A program made the translations under genes and the position numbers. The notes below the pieces were generated by a model that saw nothing but the letters and a program-made list of their open reading frames with translations, made no database searches and was not told where the DNA came from. Shown in pieces: positions 32,206-39,891 of a stretch of 64,000 nucleotides of DNA; within the stretch, counting starts at the first letter, position 1; every line of letters starts with the position of its first letter. Origin of the DNA: Thermoleophilia bacterium (GTDB taxonomy: Bacteria > Actinomycetota > Thermoleophilia > Miltoncostaeales > Miltoncostaeaceae); the NCBI GenBank assembly GCA_028285405.1, contig JANQPH010000033.1, positions 1-64,000 of the forward strand, read 5' to 3'.

Positions 32206-33452
32206 TCGCGGAGCAGCTCTCCGCGACCTTCCCGCTCACATATTCCGAAGCGATCGTCGCGATGGGAGCGGCGATCCTCGGGATCGCGGCCGGCATGCTC
32301 GGCGCGCTGGCGGTCCTCCAGGGCAGGAGCCTCGTCGGCGACGCCCTCGCGCACTCGGCGCTCCCCGGTGTCGCCGTCGCGTTCATCGTCACGGGGGCCA
32401 AGGATCCGGCCTCGTTGCTCGCGGGCGCGATCCTCGCCGGCATCGTCGGCGCCTTCATGATCGTCGGGATTGAGCGGACGAGCCGGATCCGCCCCGACGC
32501 CGCGATCGGGGTCGTGCTCTCGAGCTTCTTCGCGCTCGGCATCGTGCTCCTCACCTACATCTCGAACACGGGCGGCGCGCAGCAGGCGGGCCTCGACACG
32601 TACCTGTTTGGGCAGGCGGCCGGGATCGTTGAGCGCGATGTCGAGATCATGGCCGTGATGGCCGGCGGTGCGGCCCTGGTGGTCGTCGCGTTCTTTCGGA
32701 TCTTCAAGACCGTGCTCTTCGATCGTTCCTTCGCGAGCTCGCTGGGCGTCCCCGTCAAGATCGTCGAGCTGGCGACCACCGCGCTTCTGGTCGTCGCCAT
32801 CGTCATCGGGTTGCGAACCGTCGGCGCGATCCTGATGGTCGCGATGCTGATCACCCCGACCGTCGTGGCCCGCCAGTTCACGAACCGCCTCGTCTGGCTG
32901 CTGCCGGTCGCCGCGCTCGTGGGCGCGACGGTCGGGATCACCGGTGCCCTGGCCTCGTCGCAGGCGGAGGTGCCGACCGGCCCGGTGATCGTGCTGGTCG
33001 GCGTCAGCCTCGCCGTCCTCGCGATCCTGTTCGCCCCGGGTCGAGGCGTCGCCTGGCGCGCCGCCACGCTCGCCCGGGCCCGCCGGCGCGAGAACACGAG
33101 CGGGGTCCTGGTCGCGCTCGAGACCGCGATGCACCACGGCGCCCCGCCGACCCCCAGGGAGCTGGCCCTGGCCAGCGGCCGCTCGGCGCGGTCGGTGCGC
33201 CGTGGCCTGCGCGACCTGTCGCGAGCGGGACTGGTGCAGCGCGACGAGGGCCGCGTGATCCTGAACGAGCGCGGCGCGGCCGCCGCGCACGCGGCGCTCG
33301 AGAGCCGGAGGCTGTGGTCGGCGTGGCTCGAGCACGGCTGGCGGCTGGACCTGCCCGACGCCCGCGAGGCCGATCCGCGCGACCTGCGGGCGAGCCTCGG
33401 CGACGACGCCGTCGATCAGCTCGTGGTGCTGGAACGTGAGGCGACGGCATGA
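32196..33452 (+). CDS. Metal ABC permease fused to a DtxR-like winged-helix region (TroC-like)
   Basis: 418 residues. The first 290 or so are an ABC-3 permease (GDALAHSALPGVAVAF, DAAIGVVLSSFFALGI, GAILMVAMLITPTVVARQ). From about residue 294, a soluble region begins: RARRRENTSGVLVALE, then PTPRELALASGRSARSVRRG and LSRAGLVQRDEGRVILNERG, a winged helix. Next comes a segment like the DtxR dimerisation domain (ESRRLWSAWLEHGWRLDL and DLRASLGDDAVDQLV). A separate tro/mnt-type regulator gene is missing nearby, so this cytoplasmic tail may sense or report metal. Similar permease-regulator fusions are known in some phyla; function there is unproven. Confidence 0.87.
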   Translation: MGVIAEQLSATFPLTYSEAIVAMGAAILGIAAGMLGALAVLQGRSLVGDALAHSALPGVAVAFIVTGAKDPASLLAGAILAGIVGAFMIVGIERTSRIRPDAAIGVVLSSFFALGIVLLTYISNTGGAQQAGLDTYLFGQAAGIVERDVEIMAVMAGGAALVVVAFFRIFKTVLFDRSFASSLGVPVKIVELATTALLVVAIVIGLRTVGAILMVAMLITPTVVARQFTNRLVWLLPVAALVGATVGITGALASSQAEVPTGPVIVLVGVSLAVLAILFAPGRGVAWRAATLARARRRENTSGVLVALETAMHHGAPPTPRELALASGRSARSVRRGLRDLSRAGLVQRDEGRVILNERGAAAAHAALESRRLWSAWLEHGWRLDLPDAREADPRDLRASLGDDAVDQLVVLEREATA

Positions 33453-34366
33453 CGACGCTGTTCTCGGACGACGTCACGATCATCCTCACCGCCGGGCTCG
33501 TGGCCACGGCCTGCGCCATCCTCGGCGTCTTCCTGGTCCTGCGGCGGGTCGCGCTGATGGGCGACGCGGTGAGCCACGCCGTCCTCCCGGGGATCGTGGC
33601 CGTGTTCCTCCTGACCGAGTCCCGCGCGCCGTTTCCGATGATCGTGGGGGCGGCGCTCTTTGCGATCCTCTGCGTCCTCGCGATCGAATGGCTGCGCGGC
33701 ACCGGGCTGCTCCGTGCGGATGCGGCGATCGGCCTGGTCTTCCCCGCCCTGTTCGCGCTCGGGGTCCTCGGGATCCACCGCTACGCGGGCAACATCCACC
33801 TCGATCTCGACTCGACGATCTACGGCGAGATCGCGTTCGCCCCGTTTCGCACCGTCGAGATCGGTGGCGTGCTGGTCGCCCAGTCGCTGATCATCAGCGG
33901 TGCGGTCGCAATCGTGAACCTGGCCTTGGTCGTGCTGCTCTGGAAGGAGCTCAAGGCCACCACCTTCGACCCCGAGTTCTCCAAGAGCGTCGGCCTGAAC
34001 CCGACCTGGGTCTCGCGGATGCTGCTCGTCGCCGTCAGCATCACCGCCGTCACCGCGTTCGAGTCGGTCGGCGCGATCCTGGTGGTCGCGCTGCTGATCG
34101 TCCCCGCCGCAGCCGCCTACCTGCTGACCGACCGGCTGTGGGCGATGGTGGCGATCGCCGTCGGGATCGGCTGGATCAGCGCCGTCGTCGGGTACACCGG
34201 GGCGGTCCAGGCGGACGCGTCGATCGCGGGCGCGATGGGGGTCACGGCGGCGGTGCTCTTCGGCGTGGCGCTAATCGCCTCGCCGAAGTACGGGCTGCTC
34301 GCCCGACGGATCGCGCTGCACCGGCGCCGGCGAGCGACGCGGCCGGTCGCGGCCCAGGAGGGCTAG
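33449..34366 (+). CDS. Metal ABC transporter permease, second subunit (TroD-like)
   Basis: 305 residues with eight to nine membrane segments and ABC-3 landmarks (MGDAVSHAVLPGIVAVF, DAAIGLVFPALFALGV, VGAILVVALLIVPAAAAYLL). ATG overlaps the preceding stop by 4 nt. Two different permeases in a row, after a binding protein and an ATPase, reproduce the TroABCD order of manganese/zinc/iron importers; the two probably form a heterodimeric channel. It lacks the regulator-like tail of the first permease. Confidence 0.92.
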   Translation: MTTLFSDDVTIILTAGLVATACAILGVFLVLRRVALMGDAVSHAVLPGIVAVFLLTESRAPFPMIVGAALFAILCVLAIEWLRGTGLLRADAAIGLVFPALFALGVLGIHRYAGNIHLDLDSTIYGEIAFAPFRTVEIGGVLVAQSLIISGAVAIVNLALVVLLWKELKATTFDPEFSKSVGLNPTWVSRMLLVAVSITAVTAFESVGAILVVALLIVPAAAAYLLTDRLWAMVAIAVGIGWISAVVGYTGAVQADASIAGAMGVTAAVLFGVALIASPKYGLLARRIALHRRRRATRPVAAQEG

Positions 34367-34436
34367 ACCCGGGGACGTCGTCGACGGGCGCCTGGGGCAT
34401 ATCCTCCGACGGTGAACCTCGAGCGAAGGGCCACCG

Positions 34437-37190
34437 GTGAGTGACCAGGTGACCACGGCCGGTCAGCCCGCGGCGGCGGGCAGCCGCGCCGGGCGCGGCT
34501 TCCACCGGATGACACCGGAGGAGGTCGGTCGGCTGCTCGAGGTCGACCTCGAGCAGGGGCTCTCGGGCGGCGCGCACGAGCGGCGCCTGCAGGAGTTCGG
34601 CCCGAACGCGCTCGAGGAAGGGTCCCGCGACCCGCTCTGGCGCCGACTGGCCCGCCAGTACGAGTCGGTGATGCAGTGGCTACTGGTCGCCGCCGCCGTA
34701 CTGAGCCTCGTCATCGGCCAGCTGTCGACGGGCGCCCTCCTGCTCGTGCTCACGCTCGTCAACGCCTACCTCGGGCTCTCTCAGGAGGCCAAGGCCGAGC
34801 GCGGAGCCGCGGCACTCGCCCAGATGATGAAGACCACGGCCAGAGCGCGCCGCGACGGCAAGCTCGTCGAGGTCGCCACCGAGGACCTGGTCCCCGGCGA
34901 CATCGTCCTGGTGGAGGCCGGTGATCGCGTTCCGGCCGACGGCCGCCTGATCCAGGCCGCCACGCTCGAGATCGAGGAGTCGGCGCTCACCGGCGAGAGT
35001 CAGCCGGCGGCAAAGGACACCGACGTCGTCGACGGTGACGTGCCGCTCGGGGACCGGTCGGACATGGCGTTCATGCACACGCTGGTCACGCGCGGCTCTG
35101 GAACGCTCGTGGTCACCGCCACCGGGATGGCGACCGAAGTCGGCCGGATCGCCGACCTCCTCGAGAAGGTGAAGGTCACCAAGTCCCCGCTGCAGCGGCA
35201 GATGGACGACCTGGCCGCGCGGCTCGGCTACATGGCCATCGCCGCGATCGTGGTGATCATCATCTCGGGGCTCGCGCGCGGGCTCGAGCTCGATGACCTG
35301 TTCCTGCTCGCCGTCGCCATCGCGGTGGCCGCGCTCCCGACCGGGCTCCCGACCGTCGTGACGACGCTGCTCTCGCTCGGAACGCAGGAGCTCGCCAAGG
35401 AGAACGCCATCCTCAAGGACATCTCCTCGGTCGAGACGCTGGGCTCGACGAGCGCCATCTGCTCGGACAAGACCGGCACCCTGACGCTGAACCAGATGAC
35501 CGCGCGAGAGATGCTCTATGCGGGGAATCGGTACAAGACCACCGGCAGCGGCTACTCCGCCGACGGCCGCCTCGAGCGCTCCGGGGACCACGACCCACCG
35601 CTCGACCCGGCGTTGCTCGCGATGGCCCTCGCCAGCGACGCATCGGTCACGGACGGCGAGCTCGTCGGCGATCCCACCGAGGGAGCGCTGGTCACCCTGG
35701 CAGCTAAGGGTGGACTTGACGTTGAAGGTGAGCGCGCTCGCCGCCCGCGAGTCGCCCTCGTCCCGTTCGATTCCTCGTACAAGCTCATGGCGAGCTTCCA
35801 CGACGCCGTCGGCGAGGACGGCGCGCCGGTGGTGCGGTGCTATGTGAAGGGCGCTCCGACCGCGCTGCTCGATCGCGCCGCCACCGTGAGCCTGCTCGAC
35901 GGCTCCCCCACCCCGATCGCGACGGCGCACGGACCCGTGATGGACGCGAATGCGCGGATGGCCGAGCGTGGCCTGCGCGTGCTGCTCGTCGGCGTGCGCG
36001 ACTTCTCGCCGGACGAGATCGACCTGGGGGCTGACGACCTGCTCGCCGCGGTGCGCGACATCGATGTCCTCGCGCTCGTCGCGATCGTCGATCCGCCCCG
36101 ACCCGAGGCCCAGGACGCGATCGCCGTCGCCAAGCAGGCCGGGATCCGGGTGCGCATGATCACCGGCGACCACGCCGTGACCGCCAGCGCGATCGGGCGG
36201 GAGCTCGGAATCGAGGGCGAGGCGATCTCGGGTGCCGACCTCGACGGGATGGACGACGCCACCTTCGCCGAGCGTGTGGACGCGATCGGCGTCATCGGCC
36301 GGGTCGCGCCCGAGCACAAGGTGCGGCTGGTCGAGACGCTCGAGGGCAAGGGCGAGATCGTCGGGATGACTGGCGACGGCGTCAACGACGCGCCGGCGCT
36401 GAAGGCCGCCGACATCGGTATCGCCATGGGCATCACAGGAACCGAGGTGAGCAAGCAGGCGTCCCGGATGATCCTCGCCGACGACAACTTCGCCACGATC
36501 ATCCGTGCCGTCGAGCGCGGGCGCGCGATCTACGACAACCTCAAGAAGTACCTGCGCTTCCAGCTGACCGCGCTCCTGGCCTACCTGCTCTTCTTCACGG
36601 TCGCCGCGTTCGCGGGAATCGGGAACGGCGCGCCGCTGTCGCCGCTGCAGATCCTCTTCCTGAACTTCGCGGTCGCCGTCCCGTTCGCGCTCGCACTGGG
36701 CATGGACCGCCCGACCCCGGGCCTGATGGACCGGCCACCCCGAGACGCGAAGGCCAGCGTGCTGAACCGACGCGCGCTGGCGATGCTCGCGCTGCCGGCG
36801 ACCGCCACCGCGGCGGCTGGCCTGCTGGTGATCGGCCTCGCGCCGGGGGAGCTGGTCTCCGACGCCGCGACCGTTCCCGGGACCATGGGGGTCGTCTCGA
36901 TCGCCCTGAGCTTCTTCGTCATCGCGATCGAGAGCCGGAGCGAGACCGAGAGCGTGTTTCAGACCGGGCTCGACGGCCCGTTCCTGAAGCGCCTGGCCCT
37001 CGGCCTCGGTGCCACGGTCGCCGTCGTCGTGCTCGGCTTCCTCAACAACTGGTTCGACACCGTCCCGCTGAACGGGCGCGAGTGGGGCATCTGCATCGCC
37101 GCCGCGGCCGGCGTGTTCCTCGTGATGGAGGCCCAGAAGCTGGTGCTCCGGCTGGGCCTGCTCCGGCGCCCCACGCCCACCGCGGGCTGA
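34437..37190 (+). CDS. P2-type cation-transporting ATPase with altered ion-site residues
   Basis: 917 residues, GTG start with AAGGG six bases upstream. All P-type motifs are present: TGES in the actuator, DKTGTLT with D344, the KGAP nucleotide segment and TGDGVNDAPALK. The layout is that of Ca2+/H+ (SERCA-like) pumps. However, the M4 motif is P301-T-G-L-P305 where Ca2+ pumps have PEGLP, M6 has N743-FAVA where they have NxxTD, and the M5 Asn/Glu pair is replaced by Leu/Tyr. Classical Ca2+ coordination is therefore lost and the transported ion is uncertain. It follows the metal importer by 70 bp, hinting at metal or proton balance. Confidence 0.88.
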   Translation: MSDQVTTAGQPAAAGSRAGRGFHRMTPEEVGRLLEVDLEQGLSGGAHERRLQEFGPNALEEGSRDPLWRRLARQYESVMQWLLVAAAVLSLVIGQLSTGALLLVLTLVNAYLGLSQEAKAERGAAALAQMMKTTARARRDGKLVEVATEDLVPGDIVLVEAGDRVPADGRLIQAATLEIEESALTGESQPAAKDTDVVDGDVPLGDRSDMAFMHTLVTRGSGTLVVTATGMATEVGRIADLLEKVKVTKSPLQRQMDDLAARLGYMAIAAIVVIIISGLARGLELDDLFLLAVAIAVAALPTGLPTVVTTLLSLGTQELAKENAILKDISSVETLGSTSAICSDKTGTLTLNQMTAREMLYAGNRYKTTGSGYSADGRLERSGDHDPPLDPALLAMALASDASVTDGELVGDPTEGALVTLAAKGGLDVEGERARRPRVALVPFDSSYKLMASFHDAVGEDGAPVVRCYVKGAPTALLDRAATVSLLDGSPTPIATAHGPVMDANARMAERGLRVLLVGVRDFSPDEIDLGADDLLAAVRDIDVLALVAIVDPPRPEAQDAIAVAKQAGIRVRMITGDHAVTASAIGRELGIEGEAISGADLDGMDDATFAERVDAIGVIGRVAPEHKVRLVETLEGKGEIVGMTGDGVNDAPALKAADIGIAMGITGTEVSKQASRMILADDNFATIIRAVERGRAIYDNLKKYLRFQLTALLAYLLFFTVAAFAGIGNGAPLSPLQILFLNFAVAVPFALALGMDRPTPGLMDRPPRDAKASVLNRRALAMLALPATATAAAGLLVIGLAPGELVSDAATVPGTMGVVSIALSFFVIAIESRSETESVFQTGLDGPFLKRLALGLGATVAVVVLGFLNNWFDTVPLNGREWGICIAAAAGVFLVMEAQKLVLRLGLLRRPTPTAG

Positions 37191-37196
37191 CGCGCT

Positions 37197-37226
37197 CGCC
37201 CCGACGGCCTCCTCGGCGCCGGGGCG
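37197..37226. terminator. Hairpin between convergent ATPase and fprA genes
   Basis: CGCCCCG (37197-37203) and CGGGGCG (37220-37226) form a 7-bp stem in the 42-bp gap between two convergent genes; GTGGTCGTTAT follows. It is likely a bidirectional terminator. Confidence 0.5.
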
Positions 37227-37232
37227 TGGTCG

Positions 37233-38621
37233 TTATCCCCGGCGCGTGCCGGAGCTGGCGACGTCACGCATCGCCTTCTCCGAGGTCAGCTTCACCCGCG
37301 GACGATCGGTGAGCGCCCCAGCCTTGATCTCGTGCTCGTCGATCGTCTGCCAGTGCTCGAACGTGAACGGCTCGGCCGCCCGCTCGGCGAGCAGGCGCTC
37401 CACCGCGCTTGGCTCACGACCGGGGGAATCGTCACGCCCGAGCAGCCCCGCGTCCAGGTCCTCGAGCAGCTGCGCCACCGTCTCGCGGGAGTCGGCCCGG
37501 TTGGTGCCGATCACGCCGCTCGGTCCGCGCTTGATCCAGCCCACGACGTACTCGCCGGGAAGCGGAGCACGGCTCTCGGTCTCGACGAGCCGACCCTGCT
37601 CGTTCGGAATCGTGGCCGTTCGGTCGTCGAACGGAACGTCCGGAAGCGGCTTGCCCCGGTAGCCGACGGCGCGGAGCACGAGGCCCGCCTCGAGCGTCTC
37701 GCGCTCGTCCGTCTGCACGGCTCGGAGCGTGCCGGCCCCGTCCACCTCGAGCTTGTTCCGCGCGATCGTGACCGACTCCACGCGGTCCTCGCCGTGGACC
37801 TCGAGCGGCGAGACCAGGAATCGAAGGACGATCCGGCGCTTGGCGCCGGTGAGCGGGCGCGCCGCGTACTCGCGCAGCATCTCCATCATGCGCTGCTGAG
37901 GCTTCGACGCCTCCTCCAGCTGCGCCTCACTGACGGCGTCGAGCTCCATGTCCTCGGGCGGAACGACGATGTCGACGCCCTCGAGCTCACCCAGCTCCTT
38001 CAGCTCCGGCGGGGTGAACGCCGCCTGGGCGGGCCCCCGGCGTCCCAGGATCACGACCTCCTCGATCTGGCTCGCGAGCATGTAGACCAGCGCGTGGTCG
38101 GCCATGTCGGTCTTCGCGAGCTGCTCGAGCGGCCGGGCCAGCATTCGGGTGACATCGGCGGCGACGTTGCCGTTGCCGACGACCACGGCTCGCTTGCAGG
38201 TCAGGTCGTAGATGTGCGTCGTGTGGTCGAGGTGGCCGTTGTACCAGGCGACGAACTCGGTCGCGGCGTGGCTTCCGACCAAGTCCTCACCCGGGATCCC
38301 GAGCGGGTTCGCGGTCGCGGTGCCGACGGCGTAGATCACGGCGTCGTAGTGACCGGTCAGATCGGCGCGGCTGAGATGCTTGCCGAACTCGACGCCGCCG
38401 AAGAACCGGAAGTTCTCGTGCGCGGCGACGGCCTCGTACTGCTTGGTAACCGACTTGATCTTCTGATGGTCCGGAGCCACACCGCTCCGCACCAGCCCGT
38501 ACGGGTTCGGCAGGCGCTCGAACATGTCGATCCCGACCTCGAGCCCCTCGGTCTGCTGCAGGCGCTCCGCCGCGTAGAAACCGGATGGCCCGGATCCCAC
38601 GATCGCCACGCGCAGGGGCAT
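37233..38621 (-). CDS. fprA: Ferredoxin-NADP+ reductase, adrenodoxin-reductase type (FprA)
   Basis: 462 residues. The FAD motif GSGPSGFYAAERL is at the start, then FERLPNPYGLVRSGVAPDH (family signature), the NADP motif VVGNGNVAADVTRML, and VILGRRGPAQAAFT. The C-terminal GWIKRGPSGVIGTN is also diagnostic. It moves electrons between NADPH and ferredoxin, feeding P450 or Fe-S enzymes. ATG 38621 matches the family N-terminus (MPLRVAIVGSG); the ribosome site is weak. The radical SAM protein 1.3 kb upstream would need reduced ferredoxin or flavodoxin, a possible functional link. Confidence 0.95.
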   Translation of the reverse strand: MPLRVAIVGSGPSGFYAAERLQQTEGLEVGIDMFERLPNPYGLVRSGVAPDHQKIKSVTKQYEAVAAHENFRFFGGVEFGKHLSRADLTGHYDAVIYAVGTATANPLGIPGEDLVGSHAATEFVAWYNGHLDHTTHIYDLTCKRAVVVGNGNVAADVTRMLARPLEQLAKTDMADHALVYMLASQIEEVVILGRRGPAQAAFTPPELKELGELEGVDIVVPPEDMELDAVSEAQLEEASKPQQRMMEMLREYAARPLTGAKRRIVLRFLVSPLEVHGEDRVESVTIARNKLEVDGAGTLRAVQTDERETLEAGLVLRAVGYRGKPLPDVPFDDRTATIPNEQGRLVETESRAPLPGEYVVGWIKRGPSGVIGTNRADSRETVAQLLEDLDAGLLGRDDSPGREPSAVERLLAERAAEPFTFEHWQTIDEHEIKAGALTDRPRVKLTSEKAMRDVASSGTRRG

Positions 38622-38865
38622 GCCGCCACGTCCCACCAGTGTTCAGCCCTCCAGAATCTTCGTCCCGATACCCCGACCGCAGTGCGGTCGACCGTCGACC
38701 CCTCCCGGGCGAGGAGCGTCAACGTGCAAAGAAGATACCGGCTTTGCCAGAAAAGGACAGGTCACGACTCAGATTCCCATCGAGTGGGTCTTTTCCGCCG
38801 GGCGATCGCGGATATCGGCACCGCCGGGCGCGGCGGGAACGCGCATCTTACGGATTGGCGCACGG
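38622..38865. other. 244-bp gap without a gene
   Basis: No credible coding region on either strand. The gap is a little more AT-rich than its surroundings. It holds GCAAAG-N10-CTTTGC (38726-38747), a 6-bp inverted repeat, and further on CCCATCGAGTGGGTCTTTT near 38777-38795. The last reads as a small plus-strand terminator although no plus-strand gene precedes it. A promoter for fprA is expected within it. Confidence 0.4.
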
Positions 38866-39576
38866 TCAGCGAGCGTCGCGGTAAAGGGCGGCGAGTCGGT
38901 CCGCCGGAACACCGAGCAGGAACAGGTGGCGAATGGCGATCCAGGTCGCGACGGTGCGCACGATTCCGAGGCGCTGCCAGCGGCGGGCGGAGGTGACGAC
39001 CGGCGACGGGAGGCGTCGCACCCTCCCCCCCTCGCGAAGCCGCCGCGCGAGGTCGTAGTCCTCCATGATCGGGAGTGGTCGGTAGCCGCCCAGGTCGTCG
39101 AACACCTCTCGCCGAATCCAGATCGCCGAGTCGCCGTAGAAGACCCCGAACGCGTTCTGGACGCGGTACACCGCCCCGAGCAGCGCCGAGAAGCCGCCCC
39201 GACCGTCGAAGCGGATCGCGAAGTTGCCACCCCGGGCACCGGCGCCCACGGCCGCCCGTACCGCCGCGGCCGCGCACACGGGCAGCCGCGTGTCGGCGTG
39301 CAGGAAGAGCAGGACGTCTCCGGACGCGACCCGGGCGCCGTGGTTCATCTGAGCCGCCCGCCCCGGCTCGCACTCGGCCACGATCGCGCCGGAGGGATGG
39401 GCGCTCGCCCGGAGCACGGTTTCGTCCGACGAGCCACCGTCGACCACGACCACCTCCTCGATGTCGGCGGCCGCCAGGGAATCGAGCAGGCGGTCGATGA
39501 TCGCCGCCTCGTTCAGGACGGGCACGACCACGCTGACGGCCACCCTGCGCCGGCGCGCGGCGTCAGGGTCGGACAT
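38866..39576 (-). CDS. Family 2 glycosyltransferase, TIGR04283 type
   Basis: 236 residues. GT-A start VSVVVPVLNEAAIIDRLLDS, VVVDGGSSDET, CEPGRAAQMNHGARVASGDV, FLHADTRLP with the metal-binding HAD, and FGVFYGDSAIWIRREVFDDL follow the TIGR04283 subfamily. That subfamily has been annotated as arsenosugar-biosynthesis-related because of its neighbours in other genomes. A basic/hydrophobic C-terminus may touch the membrane. It is the last of three close minus-strand genes with the HTH protein (3 bp away) and the radical SAM fusion. The acceptor sugar is unknown. Confidence 0.88.
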   Translation of the reverse strand: MSDPDAARRRRVAVSVVVPVLNEAAIIDRLLDSLAAADIEEVVVVDGGSSDETVLRASAHPSGAIVAECEPGRAAQMNHGARVASGDVLLFLHADTRLPVCAAAAVRAAVGAGARGGNFAIRFDGRGGFSALLGAVYRVQNAFGVFYGDSAIWIRREVFDDLGGYRPLPIMEDYDLARRLREGGRVRRLPSPVVTSARRWQRLGIVRTVATWIAIRHLFLLGVPADRLAALYRDAR

Positions 39577-39579
39577 GTC

Positions 39580-39849
39580 TCAGGCGTGAGCCTTCGCGGG
39601 CGGAGGCCGCCTGGGCCGAGGCGGGTTGTCGCGCCGCCAGATCGCGCTGACCTGGCTGGCGGTGAGGCCACACAGCCGCCCGAGCTCCCTGGTCGTGACC
39701 CCGGCGCGGATCGCCTCGATGATCGCGCTGTCCCGACGATCGCGAAGCTCGCTCGCAGCCGCCTCCGCGGAGCGGGTCTCGCCCGCGAGCTCGATGGCTC
39801 GCGCGATCGGGTCCTGCTCGGGCAGTGACACGGCGGCGTCCTGGCTCAC
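39580..39849 (-). CDS. Small helix-turn-helix protein
   Basis: 89 residues, GTG start. A clear HTH is seen in the second half: DSAIIEAIRAGVTTRELGRL followed by CGLTASQVSAIWRR. The N-terminal 35 residues are an Ala/Glu-rich helix and the C-terminus is Pro/Arg/Lys-rich. Small actinobacterial proteins of this type occur as solitary DNA-binding modules. Its position between a radical SAM fusion and a glycosyltransferase suggests local control, unproven. Confidence 0.7.
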   Translation of the reverse strand: MSQDAAVSLPEQDPIARAIELAGETRSAEAAASELRDRRDSAIIEAIRAGVTTRELGRLCGLTASQVSAIWRRDNPPRPRRPPPAKAHA

Positions 39850-39891
39850 GCGGCCAAGCTAGCGGAGGCGTACCGGCCGTTGGTCGAACAG

